Shown: positions 1 through 12,569 of the stretch, piece after piece
Position numbering within the stretch: the first letter of the stretch is position 1
How the letters are laid out: each line of letters starts with the position of its first letter
From: Colletes latitarsis
Taxonomy: Eukaryota; Arthropoda; Insecta; Hymenoptera; Colletidae
Assembly (NCBI RefSeq): GCF_051014445.1
Contig: NC_135136.1
Location: 17,936,001-18,000,000, forward strand
DNA: 64,000 bases
Reading direction: 5' to 3'
Program-made: the position numbers and the translations under genes
The notes under the pieces: generated by a model
Seen by the model: only the letters and a program-made list of their open reading frames with translations
Told to the model about the DNA's origin: nothing
Databases searched by the model: none

Positions 1-539
1 AGGTTTAATGGACTGTTTCAGTGTGGTACCACAATACTACGGGATTCAAACCAGAAAAATACCGAGGATCTGTTCAACAAGTATGTGAAGAACGCGAAAT
101 TATGACCCTGATGTGGGCAAATCCCAGACCTATACCAGACCTAACTTGCGTTGTCCACTAAAATATTGATGGAAACCAGGTTTAATTGACTGTTTCAGTG
201 TGGTACCACATTACTACGTGATCCAATCCAGAAAAAAGCCCAGGATCTGTACAACAAGTATGTGAAGAATGCGAAAGTATGAGCCTGACGAGGGCAAATC
301 CCGGACCTATCCCAGACATAACTTGCGTTATCCTCTAAAATATTGATCGAAACCAGGTTTAATCGACTATTTCAGTGTGGTACCACATTACTACGTGATC
401 CAAAACAGAAAAAATCCGGGATCTGTTCAACAAGTATGTGAAAAACGCGAAACTATGAGCCTGATGAGGGCAAATCCCAGACCTATCCCAGACCCAACAT
501 GCGTTATCCTCTAAAACATTTATTAAGACCAGGTTAAAT

Positions 540-1060
540 TGAATGTTTCAGTGTGTCACCGCATTACTACGTGATCCAAACCACAAAAAACCCAGGATCC
601 GTTCAACAAGATGTGAAGAATGCGAAAGTATGTATCTGATGAGGGCAAATCCCAGGCCTAACCTAGACCTAACATGCGTTACTCTCAAAAATCCTGATCG
701 TAACCAGGTTTAATCGACTGCTCCAGTGTGGTACCACATTACTGTGTGATCCAAACCAGAAAAAAACCCAGGATCTGTACAACAAGTATGTGAAGAATGC
801 GAAAGTATGAGCCTGACGAGGGCAAATCCCGGACCTATCCCAGACATAACTTGCGTTATCCTCTAAAATATTGGTCGAAACCAGGTTTAATCGACTATTT
901 CAGTGTGGTACCACATTACTACGTGATCCAAACCAGAAAAATACCCAGGATCTGTTCAACAAGTATGTAAAGAACGCGGAAATATGGCCCTGACGAGGGA
1001 AAACCCCGGGCCTAACCTAGACCTAACTTGCGTTATCCTCTAAAATATTGATCGAAACCA
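540..1060 (+). repeat. Three-monomer block duplicated 10.76 kb downstream
   Basis: This block shares an unusual combination with about 11,297-11,817: CCGCATTACTACGTGATCC (the usual CCACATT changed), the one-base deletion AACAAGATGTGAAGAATGCG, AGTATGTATCTGATG, TTACTCTCAAAAATCCTGAT, CGACTGCTCCAGTGTGG and AAATATGGCCCTGACGAG. The shift measured at AACAAGATG is 10,757 bp, or 61 monomers. Several private variants in one order make independent origin unlikely. Confidence 0.8.
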
Positions 1061-2149
1061 GGTTTAATTGACTATTTCAGTGTGGTACCACATTACTACG
1101 TGATCCAAACCACAAGAAACCCAGGATCCGTTCAACAAGTATGTGACGAATGCGAAAGTATGTGTCTGATGAGGCCAAATCCCAGGCCTAACCTAGATCT
1201 AACATGCGATATCCTCAAAAATATTGATCGAAAACAGGTTTAATGGACTTTTTCAGTGTGGTACCAAATCACTACGTGATCCAAACCAGAAAAATACCCA
1301 GCATCCGTTCAACAAGTATGTGAAGAATGCGAAAGTATGTGTCTGATGAGGGCAAATCCCAGGACTAACCTAGACCTAACATGCGTTACCCTCTAAAGTA
1401 TTGATCGAAAACAGGTTTAATCGACTATTTCAGTGTGGTACCACATTACTGCGTGACCAAACCAGAAAAATACCCAGTATCTGTTCAACAAGTATGTGAG
1501 GAACGCGGAAATATGACCCTGATGAGGGCAAATCCCAGGCCTAACCTAGACATAATATGCGTTATCCTCCAAAATATTGATCGAAACCAGGTAAAATGGA
1601 CTGTTTCAGTGTGGTACCACATTACTACGTGATCCAAACCACAAAAAACCCAGGATCTGTTCAACATGTATGTGGAAAATGCGAAAGTATGTGTCTGATG
1701 AGGGCAATTCCCAGGCCTAACCTAGACATAACATGCGTTGTCCTCTAAAATATTGAGCGAAACCAGGTTTAATTGACTGTTTCAGTGTGGTACCACATTA
1801 CTACCTGATCCAAACCAGAAAAATACCCAGGATCTGTTCAACAAGTGTGTGAAGAACGCGAAAATATGACCCTGATGAGGGCAAATCCCAGACCTATCCC
1901 AGACCTAACTTGCGTTGTCCTCTAAAATATTCATGGAATCCAGGTTTAATTGACTGTTTCAGTGTGGCACCACATTACTGCGTGATCCAAACCAGAAAAA
2001 ACCCGGGATCCGTTCAACAAGTATGTGAAGAATGCGAAAGTATGAGCCTGACGAGGGCAAATCCCGGACCTATCCCAGACATAACTTGCGTTATCCTCTA
2101 AAATATTGGGCGTAACCAGCTTTAATCGACTATTTCAGTGTGGTACCAC

Positions 2150-4018
2150 ATTACTACGTGATCCAAATCAGAAAGATACCCAGGATCTGTTCAACAAGTG
2201 TGTGAAGAACGCGAAAGTATGACCCTGATGAGGGCAAATCCCAGACCCATACCAGACCTAACTTGCGTTGTCCTCTAAAATATTGATGGAAACCAGGTAT
2301 AATTGACTGTTTCAGTGCGGTACCACATTACTACCTGATCCAAACCAGAAAAATACCCAGGATCTGTTCAACAAGTATGTGAAGAACGCGAAAATATGAC
2401 CACGATGAGGGCAAATCCCAGACCTATACCAGACCTAACTTGCGTTGTCCTGTAAAATATTGATGGAAACCAGGTTTAATTGACTGTTTCAGTGAGGTAC
2501 CACATTGCTACGTGATCCAATCCAGAAAAAATCCCAGGATCTGTACAACAAGTATGTGAAGAATGCGAAAGTATGTGTCTGATGAGGGCAAATCCCAGGA
2601 CTAACCTAGACATAACATGCGTTATCCTCTAAAATATTGATCGAAACCAGGTTAAATGGACTGTTTCAGTGTGGTACTACATTACTATGTGATCCAAACC
2701 AGAAAAATACCCAGGATCTGTTGAACAAGTATGTGAAAAACGCGAAACTATGAGCCTGATGAGGGCAAATCCTAGACCTAACCCAGACCTAACATGCGTT
2801 ATCCTGTAAAATATTTATCAAGACCAGTTTTAATTGAATGTTTCAGTGTGGTACCACATTACTACGTGATCCAAACCTGAAAAAACCCAGGATCTGTTCA
2901 ACAAGTATGTGGAGAATGCGAAAGTATGTGTCTGATGAGGGCAAATCCCAGGCCTAACCTAGACATAACATGCGTTATCCCCTAAAACAATTATCAAGAC
3001 CAGGTTTAATTGAATGTTTCAGTGTGGTACCACATTACTACCTGATCCAAACCAGAAAAATACCCAGGATCTGTTCAACAAGTATGTGAAGAACGCGAAA
3101 ATATGACCCTGATGAGGGCAAATCCCAGACCTATCCCAGACCTAACTTGCGTTGTCCTCTAAAATATTCATGGAATCCAGGTTTAATTGACTGTTTCAGT
3201 GTGGTACTACATTACTACCTGATCCAAACCAGAAAAATACCCAGGATCTGTTCAACAAGTATGTGAAGAACGCGAAAATATGACCCTGATGAGGGCAAAT
3301 CCCAGACCTATACCAGACCTAACTTGCGTTGTCCTGTAAAATATTGATGGAAACCAGGTTTAATTGACTGTTTCAGTGAGGTACCACATTGCTACGTGAT
3401 CCAATCCAGAAAAAATCCCAGGATCTGTACAACAAGTATGTGAAGAATGCGAAAGTATGTGTCTGATGAGGGCAAATCCCAGGACTAACCTAGACATAAC
3501 ATGCGTTATCCTCTAAAATATTGATCGAAACCAGGTTAAATGGACTGTCTCAGTGTGGTACCACATTACTACAGGATCCAAACTAGAAAAAGCCCAGAGT
3601 CTGGCCATCAAGTATGAGAAATATGCGAAAGTACGAGCCTGATGAGAGCAAATCCCAGACCTAACCATGACCTAACGTGCGTTATTCTCTAAAATATTGA
3701 TCGAATCCAGGTTTAATCGACTATTTCAGTGTGGTACCACATTACTACGTGATCCAAACCAGAAAAATACCCAGGATCTGTTCAACAAGTATGTGAAGAA
3801 CGCGGAAATATGACCCTGATGAGGGAAAACTCCTGGCCTAACCTAGACCTAACATGAGTTATCCTCAAAAATATTGACCGAAACCAGGTTTAATCGACTG
3901 TTTCAGTGCGGTACCACATTACTACCTGATCCAAACCAGAAAAATACCCAGGATCTGTTCAACAAGTATGTGAGGAACGCGAAAATATGACCCTGATGAG
4001 GGCAAATCCCAGACCTAT
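2150..4018 (+). repeat. ~10.6-monomer block, first copy
   Basis: This block matches about 5,151-6,842. The shift is about 3,001 bp up to about 3,130 and 2,824 bp from about 3,306 onward, so this copy has one extra monomer at about 3,130-3,306. Shared rare variants are CAGTGAGGTACCACATTGCT, ATCCAAATCAGAAAGATACC, TTGAACAAGTATGTGAAAAA, TTAAATGGACTGTCTCAGTG and AACATGAGTTATCCTC. An earlier piece around 1,381-1,620 also reappears near 4,383-4,620, with a 3,002 bp shift. Confidence 0.8.
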
Positions 4019-5150
4019 CCCAGACCCAACATGCGTTATCCCCTAAAACATTTATCAATACCAAGTTTAATTGAATGTTTCAGTGTGGTACCACATTACT
4101 ACGTGATCCAAACCACAAGAAACCCAAGATCCGTTCAACAAGTATGTGACGAATGCGAAAGTATATGTCTGATGAGGGCAAATCCCAGGCCTAACCTAGA
4201 CAGAACATGCGTTATCCTCTAAAATATTGATCGAAACTAGGTTTAATGGACTGTTTCAGTGTGCTACCACATTACTACGTGATCCAAACCAGAAAAAACC
4301 CAGCATCTGTTCAACAAGTATGTGGAGAATGCGAAAGTATGTGTTTGATGAGGGCAAATCCCAGGCCTAACCTAGACATAACATGCGTTGTCCACTAAAA
4401 TATTGATCGAAAACAGGTTTAATCGACTATTTCAGTGTGGTACCACATTACTGCGTGACCAAACCAGAAAAATACCCAGTATCTGTTCAACAAGTATGTG
4501 AGGAACGCGGAAATATGACCCTGATGAGGGCAAATCCAAGGCCTAACCTAGACATAATATGCGTTATCCTCCAAAATATTGATCGAAACCAGGTAAAATG
4601 GACTGTTTCAGTGTGGTACCACATTACTACAGGATCCAAACTAGAAAAAGTCCAGAATTTGGCCATCAAGTATGAGGAATGTGCGAAAGTACGAGCCTGA
4701 TGAGAGCAAATCCCAGACCTAACCATGACCTAACATGCGTTATTCTCTAAAATGTTGATCGAAACCAGGTTTAATGGACTGTCTCAGTGTGGTACCACTT
4801 TACTACGTGATCCAAACCAGAAAAAACCCAGGATCTGTTCAACAAGTATGTGAAAAACGCGAAACTATGAGCATGATGAGGGCAAATCACAGACCTATCC
4901 CAGACCTAACATGCGTTATTCTCTAAAATATTTATCAAGACCAGGTTTAATTGAATGTTTCAGTGTGGTACCACATTACTACGTGATCCAAACCACAAAA
5001 AACCCAGGATCTGTTCAACATGTATGTGGAAAATGCGAAAGTATGTGTCTGATGAGGGCAATTCCCAGGCCTAACCTAGACATAACATGCGTTGTCCTCT
5101 AAAATATTGAGCGAAACCAGGTTTAATTGACTGTTTCAGTGTGGTACCAC

Positions 5151-6842
5151 ATTACTACGTGATCCAAATCAGAAAGATACCCAGGATCTGTTCAACAAGT
5201 GTGTGAAGAACGCGAAAGTATGACCCTGATGAGGGCAAATCCCAGACCCATACCAGACCTAACTTGCGTTGTCCTCTAAAATATTGATGGAAACCAGGTA
5301 TAATTGACTGTTTCAGTGTGGTACCACATTACTACCTGATCCAAACCAGAAAAATACCCAGGATCTGTTCAACAAGTATGTGAAGAACGCGAAAATATGA
5401 CCCTGATGAGGGCAAATCCCAGACCTATACCAGACCTAACTTGCGTTGTCCTGTAAAATATTGATGGAAACCAGGTTTAATTGACTGTTTCAGTGAGGTA
5501 CCACATTGCTACGTGATCCAATCCAGAAAAAATCCCAGGATCTGTACAACAAGTATGTGAAGAATGCGAAGGTATGTGTCTGATGAGGGCAAATCCCAGG
5601 ACTAACCTAGACATAACATGCGTTATCCTCTAAAATATTGATCGAAACCAGGTTAAATGGACTGTTTCAGTGTGGTACTACATTACTATGTGATCCAAAC
5701 CAGAAAAATACCCAGGATCTGTTGAACAAGTATGTGAAAAACGCGAAACTATGAGCCTGATGAGGGCAAATCCTAGACCTAACCCAGACCTAACATGCGT
5801 TATCCTGTAAAATATTTATCAAGACCAGGTTTAATTGAATGTTTCAGTGTGGTACCACATTACTACGTGATCCAAACCTGAAAAAACCCAGGATCTGTTC
5901 AACAAGTATGTGGAGAATGCGAAAGTATGTGTCTGATGAGGGCAAATCCCAGGCCTAACCTAGACATAACATGCGTTATCCCCTAAAACATTTATCAAGA
6001 CCAGGTTTAATTGAATGTTTCAGTGTGGTACCACATTACTACCTGATCCAAACCAGAAAAATACCCAGGATCTGTTCAACAAGTATGTGAAGAACGCGAA
6101 AATATGACCCTGATGAGGGCAAATCCCAGACCTATACCAGACCTAACTTGCGTTGTCCTGTAAAATATTGATGGAAACCAGGTTTAATTGACTGTTTCAG
6201 TGAGGTACCACATTGCTACGTGATCCAATCCAGAAAAAATCCCAGGATCTGTACAACAAGTATGTGAAGAATGCGAAAGTATGTGTCTGATGAGGGCAAA
6301 TCCCAGGACTAACCTAGACATAACATGCGTTATCCTCTAAAATATTGATCGAAACCAGGTTAAATGGACTGTCTCAGTGCGGTACCACATTACTACAGGA
6401 TCCAAACTAGAAAAAGCCCAGAGTCTGGCCATCAAGTATGAGAAATATGCGAAAGTACGAGCCTGATGAGAGCAAATCCCAGACCTAACCATGACCTAAC
6501 GTGCGTTATTCTCTAAAATATTGATCGAATCCAGGTTTAATCGACTATTTCAGTGTGGTACCACATTACTACGTGATCCAAACCAGAAAAATACCCAGGA
6601 TCTGTTCAACAAGTATGTGAAGAACGCGGAAATATGACCCTGATGAGGGAAAACTCCTGGCCTAACCTAGACCTAACATGAGTTATCCTCAAAAATATTG
6701 ACCGAAACCAGGTTTAATCGACTGTTTCAGTGCGGTACCACATTACTACCTGATCCAAACCAGAAAAATACCCAGGATCTGTTCAACAAGTATGTGAGGA
6801 ACGCGAAAATATGACCCTGATGAGGGCAAATCCCAGACCTAT
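5151..6842 (+). repeat. ~9.6-monomer block, second copy
   Basis: This is the second copy of the 2,150-4,018 block, one monomer shorter. It keeps the same variant order, including CAGTGAGGTACC, the TGTCTCAGTG class B unit and ACATGAGTTATCC. Small differences such as TCAGTGCGGTACC at about 6,377 against TCAGTGTGGTACC show some divergence since duplication. Confidence 0.8.
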
Positions 6843-8289
6843 ACCAGACCTAACTTGCGTTGTCCTCTAAAATATTGATGGAAACCAGGTTTAATTGACT
6901 GTTTCAGTGTGGTACCACATTGCTACGTGATCCAATCCAGAAAAAAACCCAGGATCTGTACAACAAGTATGTGAAGAATGCGAAAGTATGAGCCTGACGA
7001 GGGCAAATCCTGGACCTATCCCAGACATAACTTGCGTTATCCTCTAAAATATTGATCGAAACCAGGTTTAATCGACTATTTCAGTGTGGTACCACATTAC
7101 TACGTGATCCAAACCAGAAAAATACCCAGGATCTGTTCAACAAGTATGTGGAGAATGCGAAAGTATGTGTCTGATGAGGGCAAATCCCAGGCCTAACCTA
7201 GATCTAACATGCGTTATCCTCAAAAATATTGATCGAAACCAGGTTTAACGGACTTTTTCAGTGTGGTACCACATCACTACGTGATCCAAACCAGAAAAAT
7301 ACCCAGGATCCGTTCAACAAGTGTGTGAAGAATGCGAAAGTATGTGTCTGATGAGAGAAAATCCCAGGCCTAACCTAGACCAAACATGCGTTATCCTGTA
7401 AAATATTGATCGAAACCAGATTTAATGGACTGCTTCAGTGTGCTACCACATTACTGCGTGATCAAAACCAGAAAAAACCCGGGATCCGTTCAACAAGTAT
7501 GTGAAGAATGCGAAACTATGAGCCTGATGAGGGCAAATCCCAGACCTATCCCAGACCCAACATGCGTTATCCCCTAAAACATTTATCAATACCAGGTTTA
7601 ATTGAATGTTTCAGTGTGGTACCACATTACTACGTGATCCAAACCACAAGAAACCCAGGATCCGTTCAACAAGTATGTGACGAATGCGAAAGTATGTGTC
7701 TGATGAGGGCAAATCCCAGGCCTAACCTAGATCTAACATGCGTTATCCTCAAAAATAGTGATCGAAACCAGGTTTAACGGACTTTTTCAGTATGGTACCA
7801 CATTACTACAGGATCCAGACTAGAAAAAGTCCAGAATCTGGCCATCAAGTATGAGAAATATGCGAAAGTACGAGCCTGATGAGAGCAAATCCCAGACCTA
7901 ACCATGACCTAACAGGCGTTATTCTCTAAAATATTGATCGAAACCAGGTTTAATGGACTGTTTCAGTGTGGTACCACATTACTACGTGATCCAAACCAGA
8001 AAAAACACAGGATCTGTTCAACAAGTATGTGAAAAACGCGAAACTATGAGCCTGATGAGGGCAAATCCCAGACCTATCCGAGACCCAACATGCGTTATCC
8101 CCTAAAACATTTATCAAGACCAGGTTTAATTGAATGTTTCAGTGTGGTACCACATTACTACGTGATCCAAACCACAAGAAGCCCAGGATCCGTTCAACAA
8201 GTATGTGACGAATGCGAAAGTATGTGTCTGATGAGGGCAAATCCCAGGCCTAACCTAGACCAAGCATGCGTTATCCTGTAAAATATTGA

Positions 8290-8662
8290 TCGAAACCAGA
8301 TTTAATGGAGTGCTTCAGTGTGCTACCACATTACTGCGTGATCCAAACCAGAAAAAACCCGGGATCCGTTCAACAAGTATGTGAAGAATGCGAAAGTATA
8401 TGTCTGATGAGGGCAAATCCCAGGCCTAACCTAGACAGAACATGCGTTATCCTCTAAAATATTGATCGAAACTAGGTTTAATGGACTGTTTCAGTGTGCT
8501 ACCACATTACTACGTGATCCAAACCAGAAAAAACCCAGGATCCGTTCAACAAGTATGTGGAGAATGCGAAAGTATGTGTCTGATGAGGGCAAATCCCAGG
8601 CCTAACCTAGACCTAACATGCGTTACCATCAAAAATACTGATCGGTACCAGGTTTAATCGAC
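8290..8662 (+). repeat. Two-monomer block repeated 1,932 bp downstream
   Basis: The run AGATTTAATGGAGTGCTTCA, AAAGTATATGTCTGATG, CTAGACAGAACATGCG and ACCATCAAAAATACTGATCG recurs at about 10,222-10,594. The shift is 1,932 bp at both ends, which is 11 monomers minus 11 bp. The missing 11 bp is explained by the shortened monomer near 9,656 lying between the copies. Confidence 0.75.
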
Positions 8663-9599
8663 TTTTTCAGTATGGTATCACATTACTATGTGTTCCAAAC
8701 CAGAAAAAAACCCAGGATCTGTACAACAAGTATGTGAGGAATGCGAAAGTATGAGCCTGACGAGGGCAAATCCCGGAACTATCCCAGACATAACTTGCGT
8801 TATCCTCTAAAATATTGGTCGAAATCAGGTTTAATCGACTATTTCAGTGTGGTACCACATTACTACGTGATCCAAATCAGAAAAATACCCAGGATCTGTT
8901 CAACAAGTGTGTGAAGAACGCGAAAGTATGACCCTGATGAGGGCAAATCCCAGACCTATACCAGACCTAACTTGCGTTGTCCTCTAAAATATTGATGGAA
9001 ACCAGGTTTAATGGACCGTTTCAGTGTGGTACCACATTACTACGTGATCCAATCCAGAAAAAAACCCAGGATCTGTACAACAAGTGTGTGAAGAATGCGA
9101 AAGTATGAGCCTGACGAGGGCAAATCCCGGAACCATCCAACACATAACTTGCGTTATCCTCTAAAATATTGATCGAAACCAGGTTTAATCGACTATTTCA
9201 GTGTGGTACCACATTACTACGTGATCCAATCCAGAAAAATACCCAGGATCTGATCAACAAGTATGTGAAGGACGCGGAAATATGACCCTGATGAGGGCAG
9301 ATCCCGGGCCTAACCTAGACCTAACATGAGTTATCCTCAAAAATATTGATCGAAACCAGGTTTAATCGACTGTTTCAGTGTGGTACCACATTACTACCTG
9401 ATCCAAACCAGAAAAATACCCAGGATCTGTTCAACAAGTATGTGAAGAACGCGAAAATATGACCCTGGTGAGGGCAAATCCCAGACCTATACCAGACCTA
9501 ACTTGCGTTGTCCTCTAAAATATTAATGGAAACCAGGTTTAATTGACTGTTTCAGTGTGGTACCACATTACTTCGTGATGCAATCCAGAAAAAGCCCTG

Positions 9600-9690
9600 G
9601 ATCTAGCCAACAAGTATGAGTAATATGCGAAAGTATGAGCCTGATGAGGGCAAATCCTAGACCTAACAGGCGTTATCCTCTAAAATATTT
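9600..9690 (+). repeat. Shortened monomer lacking one 11 bp sub-repeat
   Basis: Class C-like monomers normally read CCTAGACCTAA then CCCAGACCTAA before CATGCG. Here CCTAGACCTAA at 9,656-9,666 is followed directly by CAGGCG, so one of the two 11 bp direct repeats is absent. The deletion accounts for the 11 bp shortfall in the distance between the flanking 8.3 kb and 10.2 kb copies. It also changes the reading frame and creates a longer chance open frame here. Confidence 0.85.
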
Positions 9691-10221
9691 ATCAAGACCA
9701 GGTTTAATGGACTGTTTCAGTGTGCTACCACATTACTACGTGATCCAAACCAGAAAAAACCCAGGATCCGTTCAACAAGTATGTGGAGAATGCGAAAGTA
9801 TGTGTCTGATGAGGTCAAATCCCAGGCCTAACCTAGACCTAACATGCGTTACCATCAAAAATACTGATCGGTACCAGGTTTAATCGTCTTTTTCAGTATG
9901 GTATCACATTACTATGTGTTCCAAACCAGAAAAAAACCCAGGATCTGTACAACAAGTATGTGAAGAATGCGAAAGTATGAGCCTGACGAGAGCAAATCCC
10001 GGAATTATCCCAGACATAACTTGCGTTATCCTCTAAAATATTGGTCGAAACCAGGTTTAATCGACTATTTCAGTGTGGTACCACATTACTACGTGATCCA
10101 AATCAGAAAAATACCCAGGATCTGTTCAACAAGTGTGTGAAGAACGCGAAAGTATGACCCTGACGAGGGCAAATCCCAGACCTATACCAGACCTAACTTG
10201 CGTTGTCCTCTAAAATATTGA

Positions 10222-10594
10222 TGGAAACCAGATTTAATGGAGTGCTTCAGTGTGCTACCACATTACTGCGTGATCCAAACCTGAAAAAACCCGGGATCCG
10301 TTCAACAAGTATGTGAAGAATGCGAAAGTATATGTCTGATGAGGGCAAATCCCAGGCCTAACCTAGACAGAACATGCGTTATCCTCTAAAATATTGATCG
10401 AAACCAGGTTTAATGGACTGCTTCAGTGTGCTACCACATTACTACGAGATCCAAACCAGAAAAAACCCAGGATCCGTTCAACAAGTATGTGGAGAATGCG
10501 AAAGTATGTGTCTGATGAGGGCAAATCCCAGGCCTAACCTAGACCTAACATGCGTTACCATCAAAAATACTGATCGGTACCAGGTTTAATCGAC
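10222..10594 (+). repeat. Second copy of the 8,290-8,662 block
   Basis: This copy has the same variant order as the first, including GGAGTGCTTCAGTGTGCTAC and ACTGATCGGTACCAGG. It has AAACCTGAAAAAACCCGGGA where the first has AAACCAGAAAAAACCCGGGA. Downstream the two diverge (CGACTGTTTCAGTG here, CGACTTTTTCAGTA there). Confidence 0.75.
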
Positions 10595-11296
10595 TGTTTC
10601 AGTGTGGTACCACATTACTACCTGATCCAAACCAGAAAAATACCCAGGATCTGTTCAACAAGTATGTGAAGAACGCGAAAATATGACCCTGATGAGGGCA
10701 AATCCCAGACCTATACCAGACCTAACTTGCGTTGTCCTCTAAAATATTGATGGAAACCAGGTTTAATGGACTGTTTCAGTGTGCTACCACATTACTACGT
10801 CATCCAAATCAGAAAAAACCCAGGATCCGTTCAACAAGTATGTGAAGAATGCGAAAGTATGTGTCTGATGAGGGAGAATCCCAGGCCCAACCTAGACCTA
10901 ACATGCGTTACCCTCAAAAATATTTATCAGTACCAGGTTTAATTGAATGTTTCAGTGTGGTACCACATTTCTACGTGATCCAAACCAGAAAAAGCCAGGG
11001 ATCTGTTCAACAAGTATGTGAAAAATGCGAAAATATGACCCTGATGAGGGCAAATCCCAGACCTATCCCAGACCTAACTTGCGTTTTCCTCTAAAATATT
11101 GATCGAAACTAGGTTTAATTAACTGTTGCAGAGTGGTACCACATGACTACGTGATCCAATCCAGAAATAGCCCAGGATCTAGCCATGAAGTATGAGAAAT
11201 ATGCGAAATTATGAGCCTGATTAGGGCAAATCCCAGACATGACCCAGATCTAACATGCGTTATCCTCTAAAATATTTATCAAGACCAGGTATAATT

Positions 11297-11817
11297 GAAT
11301 GTTTCAGTGTGGTACCGCATTACTACGTGATCCAAACCACCAAAAACCCAGGATCCGTTCAACAAGATGTGAAGAATGCGAAAGTATGTATCTGATGAGG
11401 GCAAATCCCAGGCCTAACCTAGACCTAACATGCGTTACTCTCAAAAATCCTGATCGAAACCAGGTTTAATCGACTGCTCCAGTGTGGTACCACATTACTA
11501 TGTGATCCAAACCAGAAAAAAACCCAGGATCTGTACAACAAGTATGTGAAGAATGCGAAAGTATGAGCCTGACGAGGGCAAATCCCGGACCTATCCCAGA
11601 CATAACTTGCGTTATCCTCTAAAATATTGGTCGAAACCAGCTTTAATCGACTATTTCAGTGTGGTACCGCATTACTACGTGATCCAAACCAGGAAAATAC
11701 CCAGGAGCTGTTCAACAAGTATGTAAAGAACGCGGAAATATGGCCCTGACGAGTGAAAACCCCGGGCCCAACCTAGACCTAACTTGCGTTATCCTCTAAA
11801 ATATTGATCGAAACCAG
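11297..11817 (+). repeat. Downstream copy of the 540-1,060 block
   Basis: This is the partner of the block near 540. It carries the same one-base deletion and the same private variants, with a few substitutions of its own (AAACCACCAAAAACCC for AAACCACAAAAAACCC; GAGTGAAAACCCCGGG for GAGGGAAAACCCCGGG). It ends close to the border of domain 2. Confidence 0.8.
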
Positions 11818-12569
11818 GTTTAATTGACTATTCCAGTGTGGTACCACATTAGTACGTGATCCAAACCAGAAAAATACCCAGGATCTGTTCAACAAGTATG
11901 TGGAGAATGCGAAAGTATGTGTCTGATGAGGGCAAATCCCAGGCCTAACCTAGACATAATATGCGTTATCCTCTAGAATATTGACCGAAACCAGGTTAAA
12001 TGGACTGTTTCAGTGTGGTACCACATTACTACAGGATCCAAACTACAAAAAGTCCAGAATCTGGCCATCAAGTATGAGAAATGTGCGAAAGTACGAGCCT
12101 GATGAGAGCAAATCCCAGACCTAACCATGACCTAACATGCGCTATTCTCTAAAATATTGATCGAAACCAGGTTTAATGGACTGTTTCAGTGTGGTACCAC
12201 ATTACTACGTGATACAAACCAGAAAAAACCCAGGATCTGTTCAACAAGTATGTGAAAAACGCGAAAATATGAGCCTGATGAGGGCAAATCCCAGAGCTAT
12301 CCCTAACCCAACATGCGTTATCCTCTAAAACATTTATCAAGACCACGTTTAATTGAATGTTTCAGTGTGGTACCACATCACTACGTGATCCAAACCAGAA
12401 AAATACCCAGGATCCGTTCAACAAGTATGTGAAGAATGCGAAAGTATGTGTCTGATGAGGGCAAATCCCAGGCCTAACCTAGACATAATATGCGTTATCC
12501 TCTAAAATATTGGGCGAACCCAGCTTTAATCGACTATTTCAGTGTGGTACCACATTACTACGTGATCCA

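Larger units (their letters stand above)
1..12560 (+). repeat. Domain 1: mixed, diverged satellite
   Basis: This domain holds about 71 monomers, mostly class A with scattered class B and two diverged C-like units. Neighbouring monomers differ more, and duplications are shorter and more interrupted, than in domains 2 and 3. Oddities include a monomer with one base missing in AACAAGATGTG (about 606, and its duplicate at about 11,363), diverged units around 11,097-11,290 and the shortened monomer near 9,656. No stretch longer than a few bases departs from the satellite. Confidence 0.75.

Noticed and set aside
9590..9690. A separate inserted element around 9.6 kb suggested by the changed monomer length
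   Set aside because: The length change is fully explained by loss of one 11 bp sub-repeat inside a C-like monomer.
11097..11290. Possible non-satellite DNA where the sequence reads AACTGTTGCAGAGTGG and CCAGAAATAGCCC
   Set aside because: The stretch aligns over its whole length to the monomer with scattered substitutions. It is a diverged C-like unit, not foreign sequence.
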